Assembly: GCF_030866825.1 (NCBI RefSeq)
Contig: NZ_CP133020.1
Location: 2,852,001 to 2,916,000 of the forward strand
Length of the DNA stretch: 64,000 nucleotides
Reading direction: 5' to 3'
Origin: Rathayibacter sp. SW19
Lineage (GTDB): Bacteria; Actinomycetota; Actinomycetes; Actinomycetales; Microbacteriaceae
A program made the translations under genes and the position numbers. The notes below the pieces were generated by a model, which was not told where the DNA came from, did not search any database, and saw nothing but the letters and a program-made list of their open reading frames with translations. Below, piece by piece: positions 1-8,138 of this stretch. How positions within the stretch are numbered: position 1 is the first letter of the stretch; each line of letters opens with the position of its first letter.

Positions 1-187
1 TTTTGAAAGATTCACGCACACGCGCGCGCCACACCGCGTCGCTCCACTCCTCGCTGCCGGCTCCGACCAGCGTGAGCCTCCTCTCCCCCTGGCTCGTCAG
101 GAGTTGGCCGAGGGCTGGAAGTAGAAGTCGGGCCGACAGATCGCCACTTGCACCGAGAACGAGAAGAGTCTTCACAACCTGCGTCAT
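1..187 (-). CDS. zwf: Glucose-6-phosphate 1-dehydrogenase, N-terminal part (cut by window edge)
   Basis: A minus-strand frame opens with ATG at 187 and runs off position 1 without a stop (62 codons). It begins MTQVVKTLLVLGASGDL; GASGDL is the NADP-binding signature at the N-terminus of G6PDH, the first enzyme of the oxidative pentose-phosphate pathway. A second stretch LTLVGAG is the expected next beta strand. The remainder lies outside the window. It is divergent from the GH15 gene at 218, with only 30 bp between the two starts, so the two probably share a control region. The identification rests on the Rossmann motif and the length-appropriate start; other Rossmann dehydrogenases are less likely given the GASGDLxxR pattern. 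Confidence 0.8.
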   Translation of the reverse strand, partial: MTQVVKTLLVLGASGDLSARLLLPALGQLLTSQGERRLTLVGAGSEEWSDAVWRARVRESFK

Positions 188-217
188 GAACTTCACAGTA
201 GCTGCAAGGATGGGGGC

Positions 218-2014
218 ATGTCCCAGAAGATCGAGGATTATGCCCTGATCAGCGACTGCTACACCGCCGGCTTGATCGGCACGGACGGCAGTCTCGACTG
301 GTTGTGCCTGCCACGCTACGACTCTGCATCGGTCTTCGGTGCGTTGCTCGGCACAGAAGATCACGGCCGTTGGCTGTTGGCCCCGGTCGACCCGAACGCC
401 ACGAGCACGCGGCGATACGACGGAGACACTTTCATCCTGATCACAACGTGGACAACGCCGACCGGCGTGGTCGAAGTCACCGACTTGATGCCCCACGGCG
501 ACCACAGGGCCGACGTGCTCCGGCGGGTGCGCGGCGTCAGCGGCACAGTATCGATGACCCAAGACCTGCGATTGCGCTTCGGCTATGCGACGGCGATCCC
601 CTGGGTTCGCCAGGTGCAGAATGAGGAACGCCCGACGCTTGTGGCGGCTGCCGGCCCTGATGCGATTGTCGTGCGCGGGCCGGCGCTACGGGCCAGAGAC
701 CATAGCCATCAGGGTGTTTTCACCGTTGCCGCCGGCGAACTCGTCGACATCTCGCTCACCTGGTACCCGTCACACAAGGAACCGCCCGATCCGCCCGACG
801 TGGCAGAACGGATCGAGCACACGCGCGAGTTCTGGACGGAGTGGTCTTCGACGTGTTGTCACGATGGCCCGTATCGCGCTGAGGTGATCCGGTCGCTCCT
901 GGTTCTGCGTGCTCTGACACACGACCAGACTGGCGGGATTGTCGCTGCCGCGACCACCTCGCTCCCCGAGAGCTTCGGGGGCGAACGTAATTGGGACTAT
1001 CGGTACGTCTGGTTGCGCGACGCTTCGCTGACGCTCAGCGTGCTGCTGGCACACGGCATCAGCGACGAAGTCGACCATTGGCGCAAGTGGTTGCTGCGTG
1101 CCGTTGCCGGGGATCCGAGCGACGTGCAGATCATGTACGGTCTGGCGGGCGAGCGTTACCTGCCTGAGCGCGCCCTGACCAGCCTGCCGGGCTACCAGGG
1201 TGCGTCGCCGGTGCGTGTCGGCAATGGCGCGGCGGAGCAGTTCCAGGCCGATGTGATCGGCGAGACGATGCTCGCACTGCACGCTGCCCGCGTTGCGGGG
1301 GTGCAGGAGGGCCCGAACTCCTGGTCGGTGCAACGCGCGCTGGTCGTGCAATTGGAGAAGGTCTGGCATCTGCCCGACCAAGGGATCTGGGAGATACGCG
1401 GGGAACCACGCGAGTTCACCCACTCGCGTGTGATGGTCTGGGCCGGGTTCGACTGTGCTGTGCGCGCCGTCGAGGAGTTCGGCCTGCCGGGGCCATCAAA
1501 GCGCTGGGCTCGAATTCGTGACGAGGTGCGCGCCGAAATCGAAGCGAAGGGCGTCGATCCGGTGCGCGGCTGCTTCACCCAGTATTTCGGCGGGACCGAG
1601 GTGGATGCGGCGCTTCTGCAGCTTCCGCAGGCCGGCTTCTGCGCGGCGGACGACCCGCGGATGCTGCGTACTGTTGCTGCGATCGAGAACGACCTCCTCC
1701 GCGACGGCCTGCCGCTGCGCTACCGCACGGAGAAGGGGGTCGACGGGCTGCCGGCCGGTGAGCATCCGTTCTTGGCATGTTCGTTCTGGCTGGCCGAGCA
1801 GTACGCTCGCTCCGGTCGGCTCAACGACGCGCGCGTGCTCATGGACCGACTCGTCACGCTCACCAACGATGTGGGACTGCTCAGTGAGGAATACGACGTT
1901 GAGAACAATCGTCAGGCGGGCAACACCCCCCAGGCGCTGTCCCATCTCGCACTGGTGCGCGCGGTGGATGCGCTGACGGAGGCTATCGCGAGTTCGACGA
2001 CCTCGGGCGCCTAA
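218..2014 (+). CDS. Glycoside hydrolase family 15 protein (glucoamylase/trehalase-like)
   Basis: A cytosolic GH15 protein of 598 aa, the usual size for actinobacterial two-domain members (N-terminal beta-sandwich, C-terminal alpha/alpha barrel). The N-terminus has IEDYALISDCYTAGLIG and GSLDWLCLPRYDS, the family start block. The barrel signature WDYRYVWLRDA lies near residue 262, and the C-terminal block EEYDVENNRQAGNTPQA followed by LSHLALVRA holds the region of the second catalytic acid. Characterised actinobacterial members hydrolyse trehalose or alpha-1,4-glucans; the substrate cannot be fixed from sequence. The neighbouring zwf gene suggests entry of released glucose into the pentose-phosphate pathway. 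Its TAA stop overlaps the stop of the convergent gene within the tetranucleotide CTAA (2011-2014). Confidence 0.9.
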   Translation: MSQKIEDYALISDCYTAGLIGTDGSLDWLCLPRYDSASVFGALLGTEDHGRWLLAPVDPNATSTRRYDGDTFILITTWTTPTGVVEVTDLMPHGDHRADVLRRVRGVSGTVSMTQDLRLRFGYATAIPWVRQVQNEERPTLVAAAGPDAIVVRGPALRARDHSHQGVFTVAAGELVDISLTWYPSHKEPPDPPDVAERIEHTREFWTEWSSTCCHDGPYRAEVIRSLLVLRALTHDQTGGIVAAATTSLPESFGGERNWDYRYVWLRDASLTLSVLLAHGISDEVDHWRKWLLRAVAGDPSDVQIMYGLAGERYLPERALTSLPGYQGASPVRVGNGAAEQFQADVIGETMLALHAARVAGVQEGPNSWSVQRALVVQLEKVWHLPDQGIWEIRGEPREFTHSRVMVWAGFDCAVRAVEEFGLPGPSKRWARIRDEVRAEIEAKGVDPVRGCFTQYFGGTEVDAALLQLPQAGFCAADDPRMLRTVAAIENDLLRDGLPLRYRTEKGVDGLPAGEHPFLACSFWLAEQYARSGRLNDARVLMDRLVTLTNDVGLLSEEYDVENNRQAGNTPQALSHLALVRAVDALTEAIASSTTSGA

Positions 2015-2337
2015 CCCACCGGATACAGGTACAGCAGAATCGTGCCGACCAGCGCGATGATTCCCAGCAGCAGCGCGGCAACGGCCAGCCAGAACGCCGT
2101 CGTGCGCGGCGCTGAACTCGTGCGCGGTGCTGAACTCGTGCGCGGCGCCGGGCCAACGCGTCGGATGCGCACGAGCACGCGCACCGAGAATCCGATGCCG
2201 AGCAGGCAGCTGATGAAGAACGGGTTGATCGCGATCGCCAGCAGCGAAAAGAACAAGGCGGTCGACGCGAAGAGAAGCTCCGTGCGCACGTTGATCGGCG
2301 CAGAATTGCCCGGCCTTCCGGACTGTTGAGGGGTCAC
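2011..2337 (-). CDS. Small membrane protein of unknown function
   Basis: A 108-aa protein with hydrophobic segments at about residues 20-50 (LLFASTALFFSLLAIAIN and following) and 82-106 (FWLAVAALLLGIIALVG). Between them lies a short tandem repeat, APRTSS twice then APRTT. The codon use is normal for the window. I do not recognise a family, although the layout resembles DUF4190-like small actinobacterial membrane proteins. It is convergent with the GH15 gene and shares its stop region. Confidence 0.55.
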   Translation of the reverse strand: MTPQQSGRPGNSAPINVRTELLFASTALFFSLLAIAINPFFISCLLGIGFSVRVLVRIRRVGPAPRTSSAPRTSSAPRTTAFWLAVAALLLGIIALVGTILLYLYPVG

Positions 2338-2400
2338 CGGCCCAGGTTACAGGCAGCGCGACGCGCGTTCGTCAATCGAGATCGCTGAGAGGACTCTCAC

Positions 2401-2431
2401 GAACGATCACGCGGTTCGGCACTGATCGTTC
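2401..2431. promoter_or_regulatory. Perfect 9-bp inverted repeat upstream of the GT39 gene
   Basis: GAACGATCA (2401-2409) and TGATCGTTC (2423-2431) are exact reverse complements separated by 13 bp, ending 25 bp before the start codon of the glycosyltransferase. The position and symmetry suit a regulator-binding site. There is no U-tract, so a terminator is less likely. Confidence 0.4.
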
Positions 2432-2455
2432 AGTGTCTTCGGGCGTAATAGGAGC

Positions 2456-4081
2456 ATGCTCTCCGAGATCGTCCTGCCTCGCACCGGCGCGCCGATCCTC
2501 GATGCACCAACCCGCGATGCACCAAAGCAGCACGTGCCCGCGCGACCTGCGCGGATTCCGACCCGGCGTTTCGCACGATCGGGGCCGCTCGCACTGCTGT
2601 TCGGCCTGCTCGGCTTCGCGGTCGCTGCCGCCGGGTCATGGATCCCCTCGTTGTGGGGCGACGAGGCAGCGAGCATCATGTCTGCGGAGCGCTCGTGGCC
2701 TTCGCTGTTCGCCATGCTCGGGCACATCGACTCCGTGCACGGCGCCTACTATGTGTTCCTGCACGTGTGGATCGACCTATTCGGGGCTTCGGCGTTCTCC
2801 GTACGCGTGCCGAGCGCGATTGCGACGGGGCTTGCGACCGCGGGCCTGGTCATTCTCGCCCATCGGCTTGGCGGGCCACGCGTCGCCGTCGTGAGCGCCA
2901 TCGTGTACATGATCATTCCCCGTGTCACCTATATGGGCACCGAAGCACGCGAATACGCCTTCACCGCCACGTGCGCGGTGTGGTTGACGGTGCTCCTCGT
3001 GCACCTGGTTCGCACGCGCAGTCGCAGCGCTCTCGCGTGGCTGGGTTACGGTGTGGCACTGGCCGCATCCATTTATGTCTTCCTCTACCTGGCGATGATG
3101 GTGCTCGTGCACGCGGCGATCGTGCTGTCGGTGAACCGCGAGCGGCGGATGATGCGGCGCTGGCTGCTCGCGACCGTGCTGGCAGTGCTGTGTGCGGCGC
3201 CCGCAATCTCTTTGGACCTCTCAGAGGGCGGGCAGATCTCCTTCCTCGCCAATCGCGTGACGGTCGACTTCACGGGTTTCTTCGTGGACCAGTGGTTCTG
3301 GACGGCACAGTTCGCGATCGTGGCGTGGCTTTTCATCCTCTGCGCTCTGGGGGTGTTTGCGACACGTTGGGTGCGTGAGTGGCGGCATCGGTCGGCACCT
3401 GGCGGCCCGCAACCAGGGTCAGTCGGCAGCACGGACCTGCGATCACCGTCGTTCGCTGTCGTCGCCACCGCGTGGTTGGTGATTCCGACGGTTCTGCTGG
3501 TGAGTGTCAACCTGGTGCATGCCGTGTACGCCGCTCGGTACCTGTCGTTTGTGACTCCGGCCGTTGCCATGATGATCGCCGCCGGCATCTGCTTGCTGAC
3601 GCGTCGCTGGATGGTGGTTGTCGCGGTCTGCGCACTCGTCGCGTTGGCCGCGCCGAGCTATCTGCATCAGCGCGGGCCCTTCGGGATGCCCGGCGGCAGC
3701 GACTGGTCCGAGGTCGCGTCGACGATCTCGAGCAATGCCCAGCCTGGCGATGCCATCGTCTTCACGGAGGGTGGGAGCCCTTCGCAGAACCCGCGTAGCG
3801 CAAAGTATTTGTATCCGCAGGCGTTCCAAGGCCTCGACGACGTCACGCTGGTGACACCGTACGAGCAGACCACCGGCATCTGGGATCGAACCGAGCCCGT
3901 TTCGCAGGCGGCCACTCGCCTGGCAAGCGGTAACGGGCGCGTGTGGCTGGTGTTGCATCGAGGGGTGGGCACGCCGGCCCATCCGGCCGAGCTCACGCAG
4001 CTGGAGGCCCTTGGCTACGCTGTGACGAGCACGATCCCCGAGAACAACGACGTCGTTTACCTCATGCAGCACACGCCCTAA
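2456..4081 (+). CDS. Glycosyltransferase family 39-like (mannosyltransferase-type) membrane protein
   Basis: A 541-aa polytopic protein. After a basic proline-rich N-terminus (about 45 aa) comes a first membrane span, then the extracytoplasmic loop WGDEAASIM, the acidic motif typical of GT-C/GT39 enzymes that use polyprenyl-phosphate sugar donors. The stretch HGAYYVFLHVW and a PSA(I)ATGLATAGL span follow, as in actinobacterial ArnT/PMT-like proteins. About ten hydrophobic segments are visible, then a soluble C-terminal domain of about 140 aa (from roughly residue 400). It probably glycosylates an extracytoplasmic acceptor; donor and acceptor are unknown. The 3' end shares a CTAA stop overlap (4078-4081) with the convergent esterase. 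An AGGAG sits only 1 nt before the ATG, so a start slightly downstream is possible. Confidence 0.75.
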   Translation: MLSEIVLPRTGAPILDAPTRDAPKQHVPARPARIPTRRFARSGPLALLFGLLGFAVAAAGSWIPSLWGDEAASIMSAERSWPSLFAMLGHIDSVHGAYYVFLHVWIDLFGASAFSVRVPSAIATGLATAGLVILAHRLGGPRVAVVSAIVYMIIPRVTYMGTEAREYAFTATCAVWLTVLLVHLVRTRSRSALAWLGYGVALAASIYVFLYLAMMVLVHAAIVLSVNRERRMMRRWLLATVLAVLCAAPAISLDLSEGGQISFLANRVTVDFTGFFVDQWFWTAQFAIVAWLFILCALGVFATRWVREWRHRSAPGGPQPGSVGSTDLRSPSFAVVATAWLVIPTVLLVSVNLVHAVYAARYLSFVTPAVAMMIAAGICLLTRRWMVVVAVCALVALAAPSYLHQRGPFGMPGGSDWSEVASTISSNAQPGDAIVFTEGGSPSQNPRSAKYLYPQAFQGLDDVTLVTPYEQTTGIWDRTEPVSQAATRLASGNGRVWLVLHRGVGTPAHPAELTQLEALGYAVTSTIPENNDVVYLMQHTP

Positions 4082-5379
4082 CTCGGGGGCGCGAGACCGA
4101 GCCGCACGTACAGCAGCTGATATGCATGCTGCAGCCCATCGGTGAGCGCTGGCAGGACGTGGCCGCCGTTCGGCACCTCGTAATACGTCGAGATCATGCC
4201 CGCTGCCTTTGTGGCAGCGGCGACCTGGCGTTGCCCCGGCACGAATGCACTGTCGTTGGAGCCGACCGTGAACACGCCGAAGGTTCCGGGCAACTTCGTG
4301 GATGAGAGAATGTTCAGAGGTTTGACCGCGTCGTATGCAGCCTGGTCGCCGTTGAATATCGTCGCGAGCACTTCCGCAGGGTCGTCCGCTCCCGGGATCT
4401 CCTCACCGGAGATGTCGAGCACGTTAGACCACAGCTTCTGGTGCTTGATCAGAAAGGACAGTGCGCATTCGCCGCCATTCGAGTAACCGGCGACGGTCCA
4501 GTAGCGGTGATCTTTGGTCACGTTGAGATTCGCGATCGCCCAGTTGACGACATCCTGCGTGATGTAGGTCTCAATGTTGCCCAGCTGCGGCGTGTCAAGG
4601 CAGAGCGTGTCGGTATTCGGATTGCCGAGCTGATCCGCGACGATGACGATAGGGGCAAGTCCGTGATGCTGTGCCGCGAGAGCGTCGAGCACCCCGGCAG
4701 TGTAACTCGGATCCGGGTCTCCAGGCTGACCCATCATCATCACAACGAGCGGCAGAGGCGGCGGGTCCGCGACCAAAGCCGCGGGTGGAAGGTACAGTCC
4801 GGCCGGACGCGCCGTGAAACCCGAAATGGTGCCCGGGATCGTCACGGTTCCGATCGTGCCTTTCGCCGGAATGTCGGCCGGAGGGATCCAGGTCTTCCAC
4901 AATGGACCGACCGGCTTCGAATGGGCTGTCGGTGCGCTCAGCGGTGCGAGCGCTATCGGTTTCGAAACCGTTACTCCGAGGAATGCGCCCAGCGAGCGAT
5001 CCAAGCCGAACCAGGCGTTGACGGCAACGGTTCCTGTCGTGAGAAAGGCCACAATGCCGATTGAAGCGATCACTTTCCGCCACCAACGTGACCGCCACAG
5101 GTTGACGATCGCAAGGCAGACGCCCACCAGAGTCGCGGCCAACCAGGCGTACACGATTCGACTCAGCGGAATGTCGACGAGGTGAAACACCCGAATTCCA
5201 AAGAACCAGATTGCAACCGCGCACGTGCCGCCGACAGCGAAGGCGATGAGCACGGTGATAACCCAGCGACGGGTGGGCCGCCGCAGCAGAAGATAGGCCG
5301 CGATCACCGCCGACAGAGTGTACAGAACGATGATCGCAGGCCCGGATACGATGTCGAGGGTCAGGGCACTTTCTAACAC
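4078..5379 (-). CDS. Membrane-anchored alpha/beta-hydrolase esterase (paralogue 1)
   Basis: An N-terminal block of about four transmembrane helices is followed by an extracytoplasmic alpha/beta-hydrolase domain of the esterase D / mycolyltransferase-like type. The nucleophile elbow is GYSNGGECAL and the C-terminal GGHVLPAL supplies the likely catalytic His. The frame stays open up to 5568, with an ATG at 5436. I chose GTG 5379 because the protein then starts VLESALTLDI, which aligns end to end with the start VLDWLLDFRI of the divergent paralogue and keeps the same distance to the shared LLxRRPxRRW motif. Likely a secreted-face esterase acting on cell-envelope lipids or esters; the substrate is unknown. 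Confidence 0.75.
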   Translation of the reverse strand: MLESALTLDIVSGPAIIVLYTLSAVIAAYLLLRRPTRRWVITVLIAFAVGGTCAVAIWFFGIRVFHLVDIPLSRIVYAWLAATLVGVCLAIVNLWRSRWWRKVIASIGIVAFLTTGTVAVNAWFGLDRSLGAFLGVTVSKPIALAPLSAPTAHSKPVGPLWKTWIPPADIPAKGTIGTVTIPGTISGFTARPAGLYLPPAALVADPPPLPLVVMMMGQPGDPDPSYTAGVLDALAAQHHGLAPIVIVADQLGNPNTDTLCLDTPQLGNIETYITQDVVNWAIANLNVTKDHRYWTVAGYSNGGECALSFLIKHQKLWSNVLDISGEEIPGADDPAEVLATIFNGDQAAYDAVKPLNILSSTKLPGTFGVFTVGSNDSAFVPGQRQVAAATKAAGMISTYYEVPNGGHVLPALTDGLQHAYQLLYVRLGLAPPS

Positions 5380-5495
5380 GATCTCCCCAATCGGCAACGG
5401 CTTGCTGCAGACGACGCTTGGGCCGAGCACGAGCATATCCGACGACAGGCGCGTCGTCTGCAGCAAAATCAACGGCGACTGTGAGAGCCTATGGC

Positions 5496-6785
5496 GTGCT
5501 TGATTGGCTTCTGGACTTCCGAATCGACAAGAGCGCGTTTCTCGTCCCTGTTGACGTCGTGGCTGCACTGTTGTTCGTTTACCTGCTGGTGAGGCGGCCC
5601 AGCAGACGCTGGTTGATCACGGCCATCGCCGCCGTTGTACTCGGCGCTGCAGTCGGCTGGCTGATCACCTGGCTCGTCAGCGACGTCTGGGATGTGTTCG
5701 GGCTGCCCGTGACTACGGTCGTGCGCGTGTGGGTCGCAATGACATGCGCAGGGATCTTTCTGGCCGTGCTGAACCTGATCCGCACACGATGGTGGCGCAA
5801 GCTGATCGCCGCGTTGTCGATTATCGTGTTCGTCGTCGCCGCTGCGGCCGCGATCAACGTCGATTTCGGGGCGTACCGCAATCTCAAAGACGCCCTCGGC
5901 ATCACCCCGTATCCCCCGCTTGCAAGCAGCCATCTGAGCGGTCAGGCCGGGCCAATGGATCCGACCCTGGCGCAGACCTGGCAGCCGCCCGCCGGCATGC
6001 CCTCGAAGGGCACGGTCGGCACGGTCGACATTCCGGCGACAACGTCCGGATTCAGCGCCCGGGTCGCATCCGTTTATCTGCCGCCGGCCGCGCTGGTCCC
6101 ATCTGCCCCGAAGCTACCCGTCATGGTCATGTTCTCGGGTCAGCCCGGTGCTCCGGCGGATCTGTTCACGTCAGGGCAACTCCAGGGGATACTCGACGCA
6201 TACGCGGCGGCGCACAATGGGCTCGCGCCGATCGTCGTCGCCCCTGACCAGCTCGGCAACCCGTTGTCGAATCCGATGTGTGTCGACTCGACGCTGGGAA
6301 AATCGGGCACCTACCTGACGGTTGACGTGCCGCACTGGATCACCTCGCACCTCAACGTCGCCGATGGCCCCCAGCAGTGGGCAGTCGGGGGCTACTCGCA
6401 GGGCGGCACGTGCGCTCTGCAGTTCGGTGCCGGCTATCCGAACCTCTATCGCTCGTTCATCGACATCTCAGGAGAGATCGCGCCGACGATCGGTCGCGAC
6501 ACGGTGAAGAAGGCATTCGGTGGATCTGCTGCAGCGTACAACGCGATCAAGCCGCTCACGCTGCTCGCCAAACATGCCCCGTACACCGACACCGTTGCGA
6601 TCTTCGGAGTCGGTGCACAGGATGCGAAGTATGTACCGATCACGCACGCCGCGATGCAGGCAGCAACGGCGGCCGGCATGACAACCGATCTGATTCGGTC
6701 GCCGAACTCGTCGCACGATTGGAATACCGTGCGCTACGTGCTCAGCAGGGCGGTACCGGCGATTGCGACACGCATGGGCTTGTAG
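5496..6785 (+). CDS. Membrane-anchored alpha/beta-hydrolase esterase (paralogue 2)
   Basis: Paralogue of the divergent gene at 4078-5379, with the same plan: four N-terminal helices (LLVRRPSRRW between helices 1 and 2), then GTVGTVDIPATTSGF and a hydrolase domain. The nucleophile elbow is GYSQGGTCAL; SSHDWNTV near the C-terminus holds the likely His. The start is GTG 5496; GTG 5481 is an in-frame alternative with little SD support. The two genes are arranged head to head with about 116 bp between the chosen starts, consistent with an inverted tandem duplication of one ancestral gene. The stop is followed directly by the cmtR promoter region. Confidence 0.75.
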   Translation: MLDWLLDFRIDKSAFLVPVDVVAALLFVYLLVRRPSRRWLITAIAAVVLGAAVGWLITWLVSDVWDVFGLPVTTVVRVWVAMTCAGIFLAVLNLIRTRWWRKLIAALSIIVFVVAAAAAINVDFGAYRNLKDALGITPYPPLASSHLSGQAGPMDPTLAQTWQPPAGMPSKGTVGTVDIPATTSGFSARVASVYLPPAALVPSAPKLPVMVMFSGQPGAPADLFTSGQLQGILDAYAAAHNGLAPIVVAPDQLGNPLSNPMCVDSTLGKSGTYLTVDVPHWITSHLNVADGPQQWAVGGYSQGGTCALQFGAGYPNLYRSFIDISGEIAPTIGRDTVKKAFGGSAAAYNAIKPLTLLAKHAPYTDTVAIFGVGAQDAKYVPITHAAMQAATAAGMTTDLIRSPNSSHDWNTVRYVLSRAVPAIATRMGL

Positions 6786-6806
6786 GCGTGCAGAGCTCGC
6801 CCAGCA

Positions 6807-6858
6807 GTCAGTGCTCGTTATGTAGTCAGTACTCGCTGTATAGTCAGCATGTGCTGAC
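6807..6858 (+). promoter_or_regulatory. cmtR promoter with 18-bp tandem repeats and start-codon palindrome
   Basis: Two direct 18-bp copies lie back to back: GTCAGTGCTCGTTATGTA (6807-6824) and GTCAGTACTCGCTGTATA (6825-6842), 14 of 18 identical. They are followed by an inverted repeat GTCAGCA-TG-TGCTGAC (6843-6858) that spans the GTG start. A -10-like TATAGT (6839-6844) ends 6 nt before the GTG, so the transcript is probably leaderless. The arrangement suits autorepression by CmtR. Confidence 0.6.
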
Positions 6859-7207
6859 CATTGCTTCTCGTCTTGACGTCATGAATCGTTTAGGCCGCGC
6901 GATGGCCGATCCCACTCGCTCCCGAATTCTCATGGTGCTCTTGCGGGGGCCGAGCTATCCGGCAATGCTCGCGCGCGAACTCGAACTCACCCGCTCCAAC
7001 GTCTCAAACCATCTGACCTGTCTGCGGGATTGCGGCATCGTCGTTGCGGAACCGGAGGGCAGGCGAACCCGGTATGAGATAGCCGACCCGCATCTGACGC
7101 GCGCGCTGACCGCACTGGTGGATGTCACGCTCGCGGTGGACGCGGATGCACCATGCATGGACGCGACCTGCACGGTCCCCGGCTGCCCAGCGGGGGCATT
7201 GCTGTGA
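6851..7207 (+). CDS. cmtR: CmtR-type ArsR/SmtB metal-sensing repressor
   Basis: A 118-aa winged-helix regulator. Its layout matches mycobacterial CmtR, the Cd(II)/Pb(II) sensor: LGRAMADPTRSRIL near the start, recognition helix LTRSNVSNHLTCLRDCG, wing EGRRTRYEIAD, then APCMDAT near the C-terminus. The three cysteines that bind metal in CmtR (Cys57, Cys61, Cys102) correspond to the two in HLTCLRDCG and the one in APCMDA. GTG at 6851 is chosen because VLTIASRLD aligns with the CmtR N-terminus and lies directly after a -10 box. Its TGA overlaps the GTG of the efflux gene, so regulator and transporter are translationally coupled. Mycobacterial CmtR usually controls a P-type ATPase; here the partner is a CDF-like protein. 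Confidence 0.85.
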   Translation: MLTIASRLDVMNRLGRAMADPTRSRILMVLLRGPSYPAMLARELELTRSNVSNHLTCLRDCGIVVAEPEGRRTRYEIADPHLTRALTALVDVTLAVDADAPCMDATCTVPGCPAGALL

Positions 7208-7887
7208 CGACGGTTGTGAGCGATGCACGTCGCAACACACTCCATCGCCGTGTGCGCTTTATCGTCGGTTTCACGATCAGCTACAACGTCCTTGAGGCGG
7301 TCGTGGCAATTTGGTCGGGCACGGCGGCTTCCTCTGCCGCCTTGATCGGCTTCGGCCTCGACTCCGTGGTGGAAGTGCTCTCCGCTCTGGCGATCGCATG
7401 GCAGTTCACGCGCAAAGATCCCGAACGGTGGGAGCGCGCCACTGTTCGGGCCATCGGGATTGCGTTCTTCGCTCTCGCAGCATATGTGACGTTCGATGCG
7501 GTTTTGAGCCTGACCGGCGTGCACGAGGCCAACCACAGCGCTGTGGGCATCGGCATCACCGCGCTGAGCCTGATCGTCATGCCGGTCTTGGCCTGGTTTG
7601 AGTTCCGCACCGGTCGCGAGTTGCGCTCCCTGAGCGTGCTCGCAGATGCCAAGCAACTCCTGTTATGCGTCTACCTGTCCGGAACGGTACTTGTCGGGCT
7701 TGTGCTCAACGGCCTGTTCGGATGGACCTGGGCCGACTCGGTCGCGGCGCTGGTCGTGGCCGCACTCGCCGCACGCGAAGGTGTCGAGGCCTGGCGCGGC
7801 GAGGTCGAATCGCCACTCACCGTTGTCACGGAGACGGTGCCAGCGGAAAAGAATGAGGGTCATGCAGATCCAAGTACTGCACATTGA
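7204..7887 (+). CDS. CDF-like cation efflux membrane protein
   Basis: A 227-aa protein with about six hydrophobic segments, related to the cation-diffusion-facilitator transmembrane domain. TM2 carries SAALIGFGLDSVVEV, where classical CDFs have a DxxxD/HxxxD metal site; here the GLDS Asp remains. SVLADAKQLLL resembles the TM5 metal-site helix, with Asp kept and His replaced. The cytoplasmic C-terminal metal-binding domain is absent or very short. It starts at GTG 7204, overlapping the cmtR stop (GTGA). Predicted role: export of the metal sensed by CmtR. Confidence 0.75.
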   Translation: MTTVVSDARRNTLHRRVRFIVGFTISYNVLEAVVAIWSGTAASSAALIGFGLDSVVEVLSALAIAWQFTRKDPERWERATVRAIGIAFFALAAYVTFDAVLSLTGVHEANHSAVGIGITALSLIVMPVLAWFEFRTGRELRSLSVLADAKQLLLCVYLSGTVLVGLVLNGLFGWTWADSVAALVVAALAAREGVEAWRGEVESPLTVVTETVPAEKNEGHADPSTAH

Positions 7888-8105
7888 TGACTGCCCGAAT
7901 TGGGAGAAGGCCGGCGGCGGTATCGGGTGCGGGTTCTGTGACGATCACGGTTGATGGTGCAGACCTGTTCTCGGATGCCGGGCGCACGACCGCCTTGGCC
8001 TGCCGCACTTACTACACTCCGGCCGGGTTGGCGGGTCTGCCCACCGTTGACCAGCTCATGAAGGCGATCATCGGGCATGAACGCCGAGCGGTCAAGGGCA
8101 TGTGA
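7862..8105 (+). pseudogene. Broken small thioredoxin-fold-like protein gene
   Basis: The first frame reads MQIQVLHIDDCPNWEKAG from ATG 7862. After a junction near 7910 the matching C-terminal half continues in another frame as VTITVDGADLFSDAG, then LACRTYYTPAGLAGLP, up to TGA 8103-8105. Intact relatives in actinobacteria are about 90-100 aa and carry both parts with a central segment. About 45-50 codons and the frame are lost here, so the gene cannot make the normal product. It directly follows the metal efflux gene, and the Cys after HIDD suggests a metal- or thiol-linked role for the intact form. Position and content are seen; the family role is inferred from remembered relatives. Confidence 0.65.
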
Positions 8106-8138
8106 AGGCTTCGAAGCGGCGATCCCACCGTGGTGGCT

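Noticed and set aside
3..248. Plus-strand frame at the window start
   Set aside because: It is opposite the zwf 5' end and crosses the GH15 start.
2011..2014. CTAA tetranucleotide shared by convergent stops (also at 4078-4081) as a special signal
   Set aside because: Overlapping convergent TAA/TAG stops through CTAA are a simple packing outcome in compact genomes.
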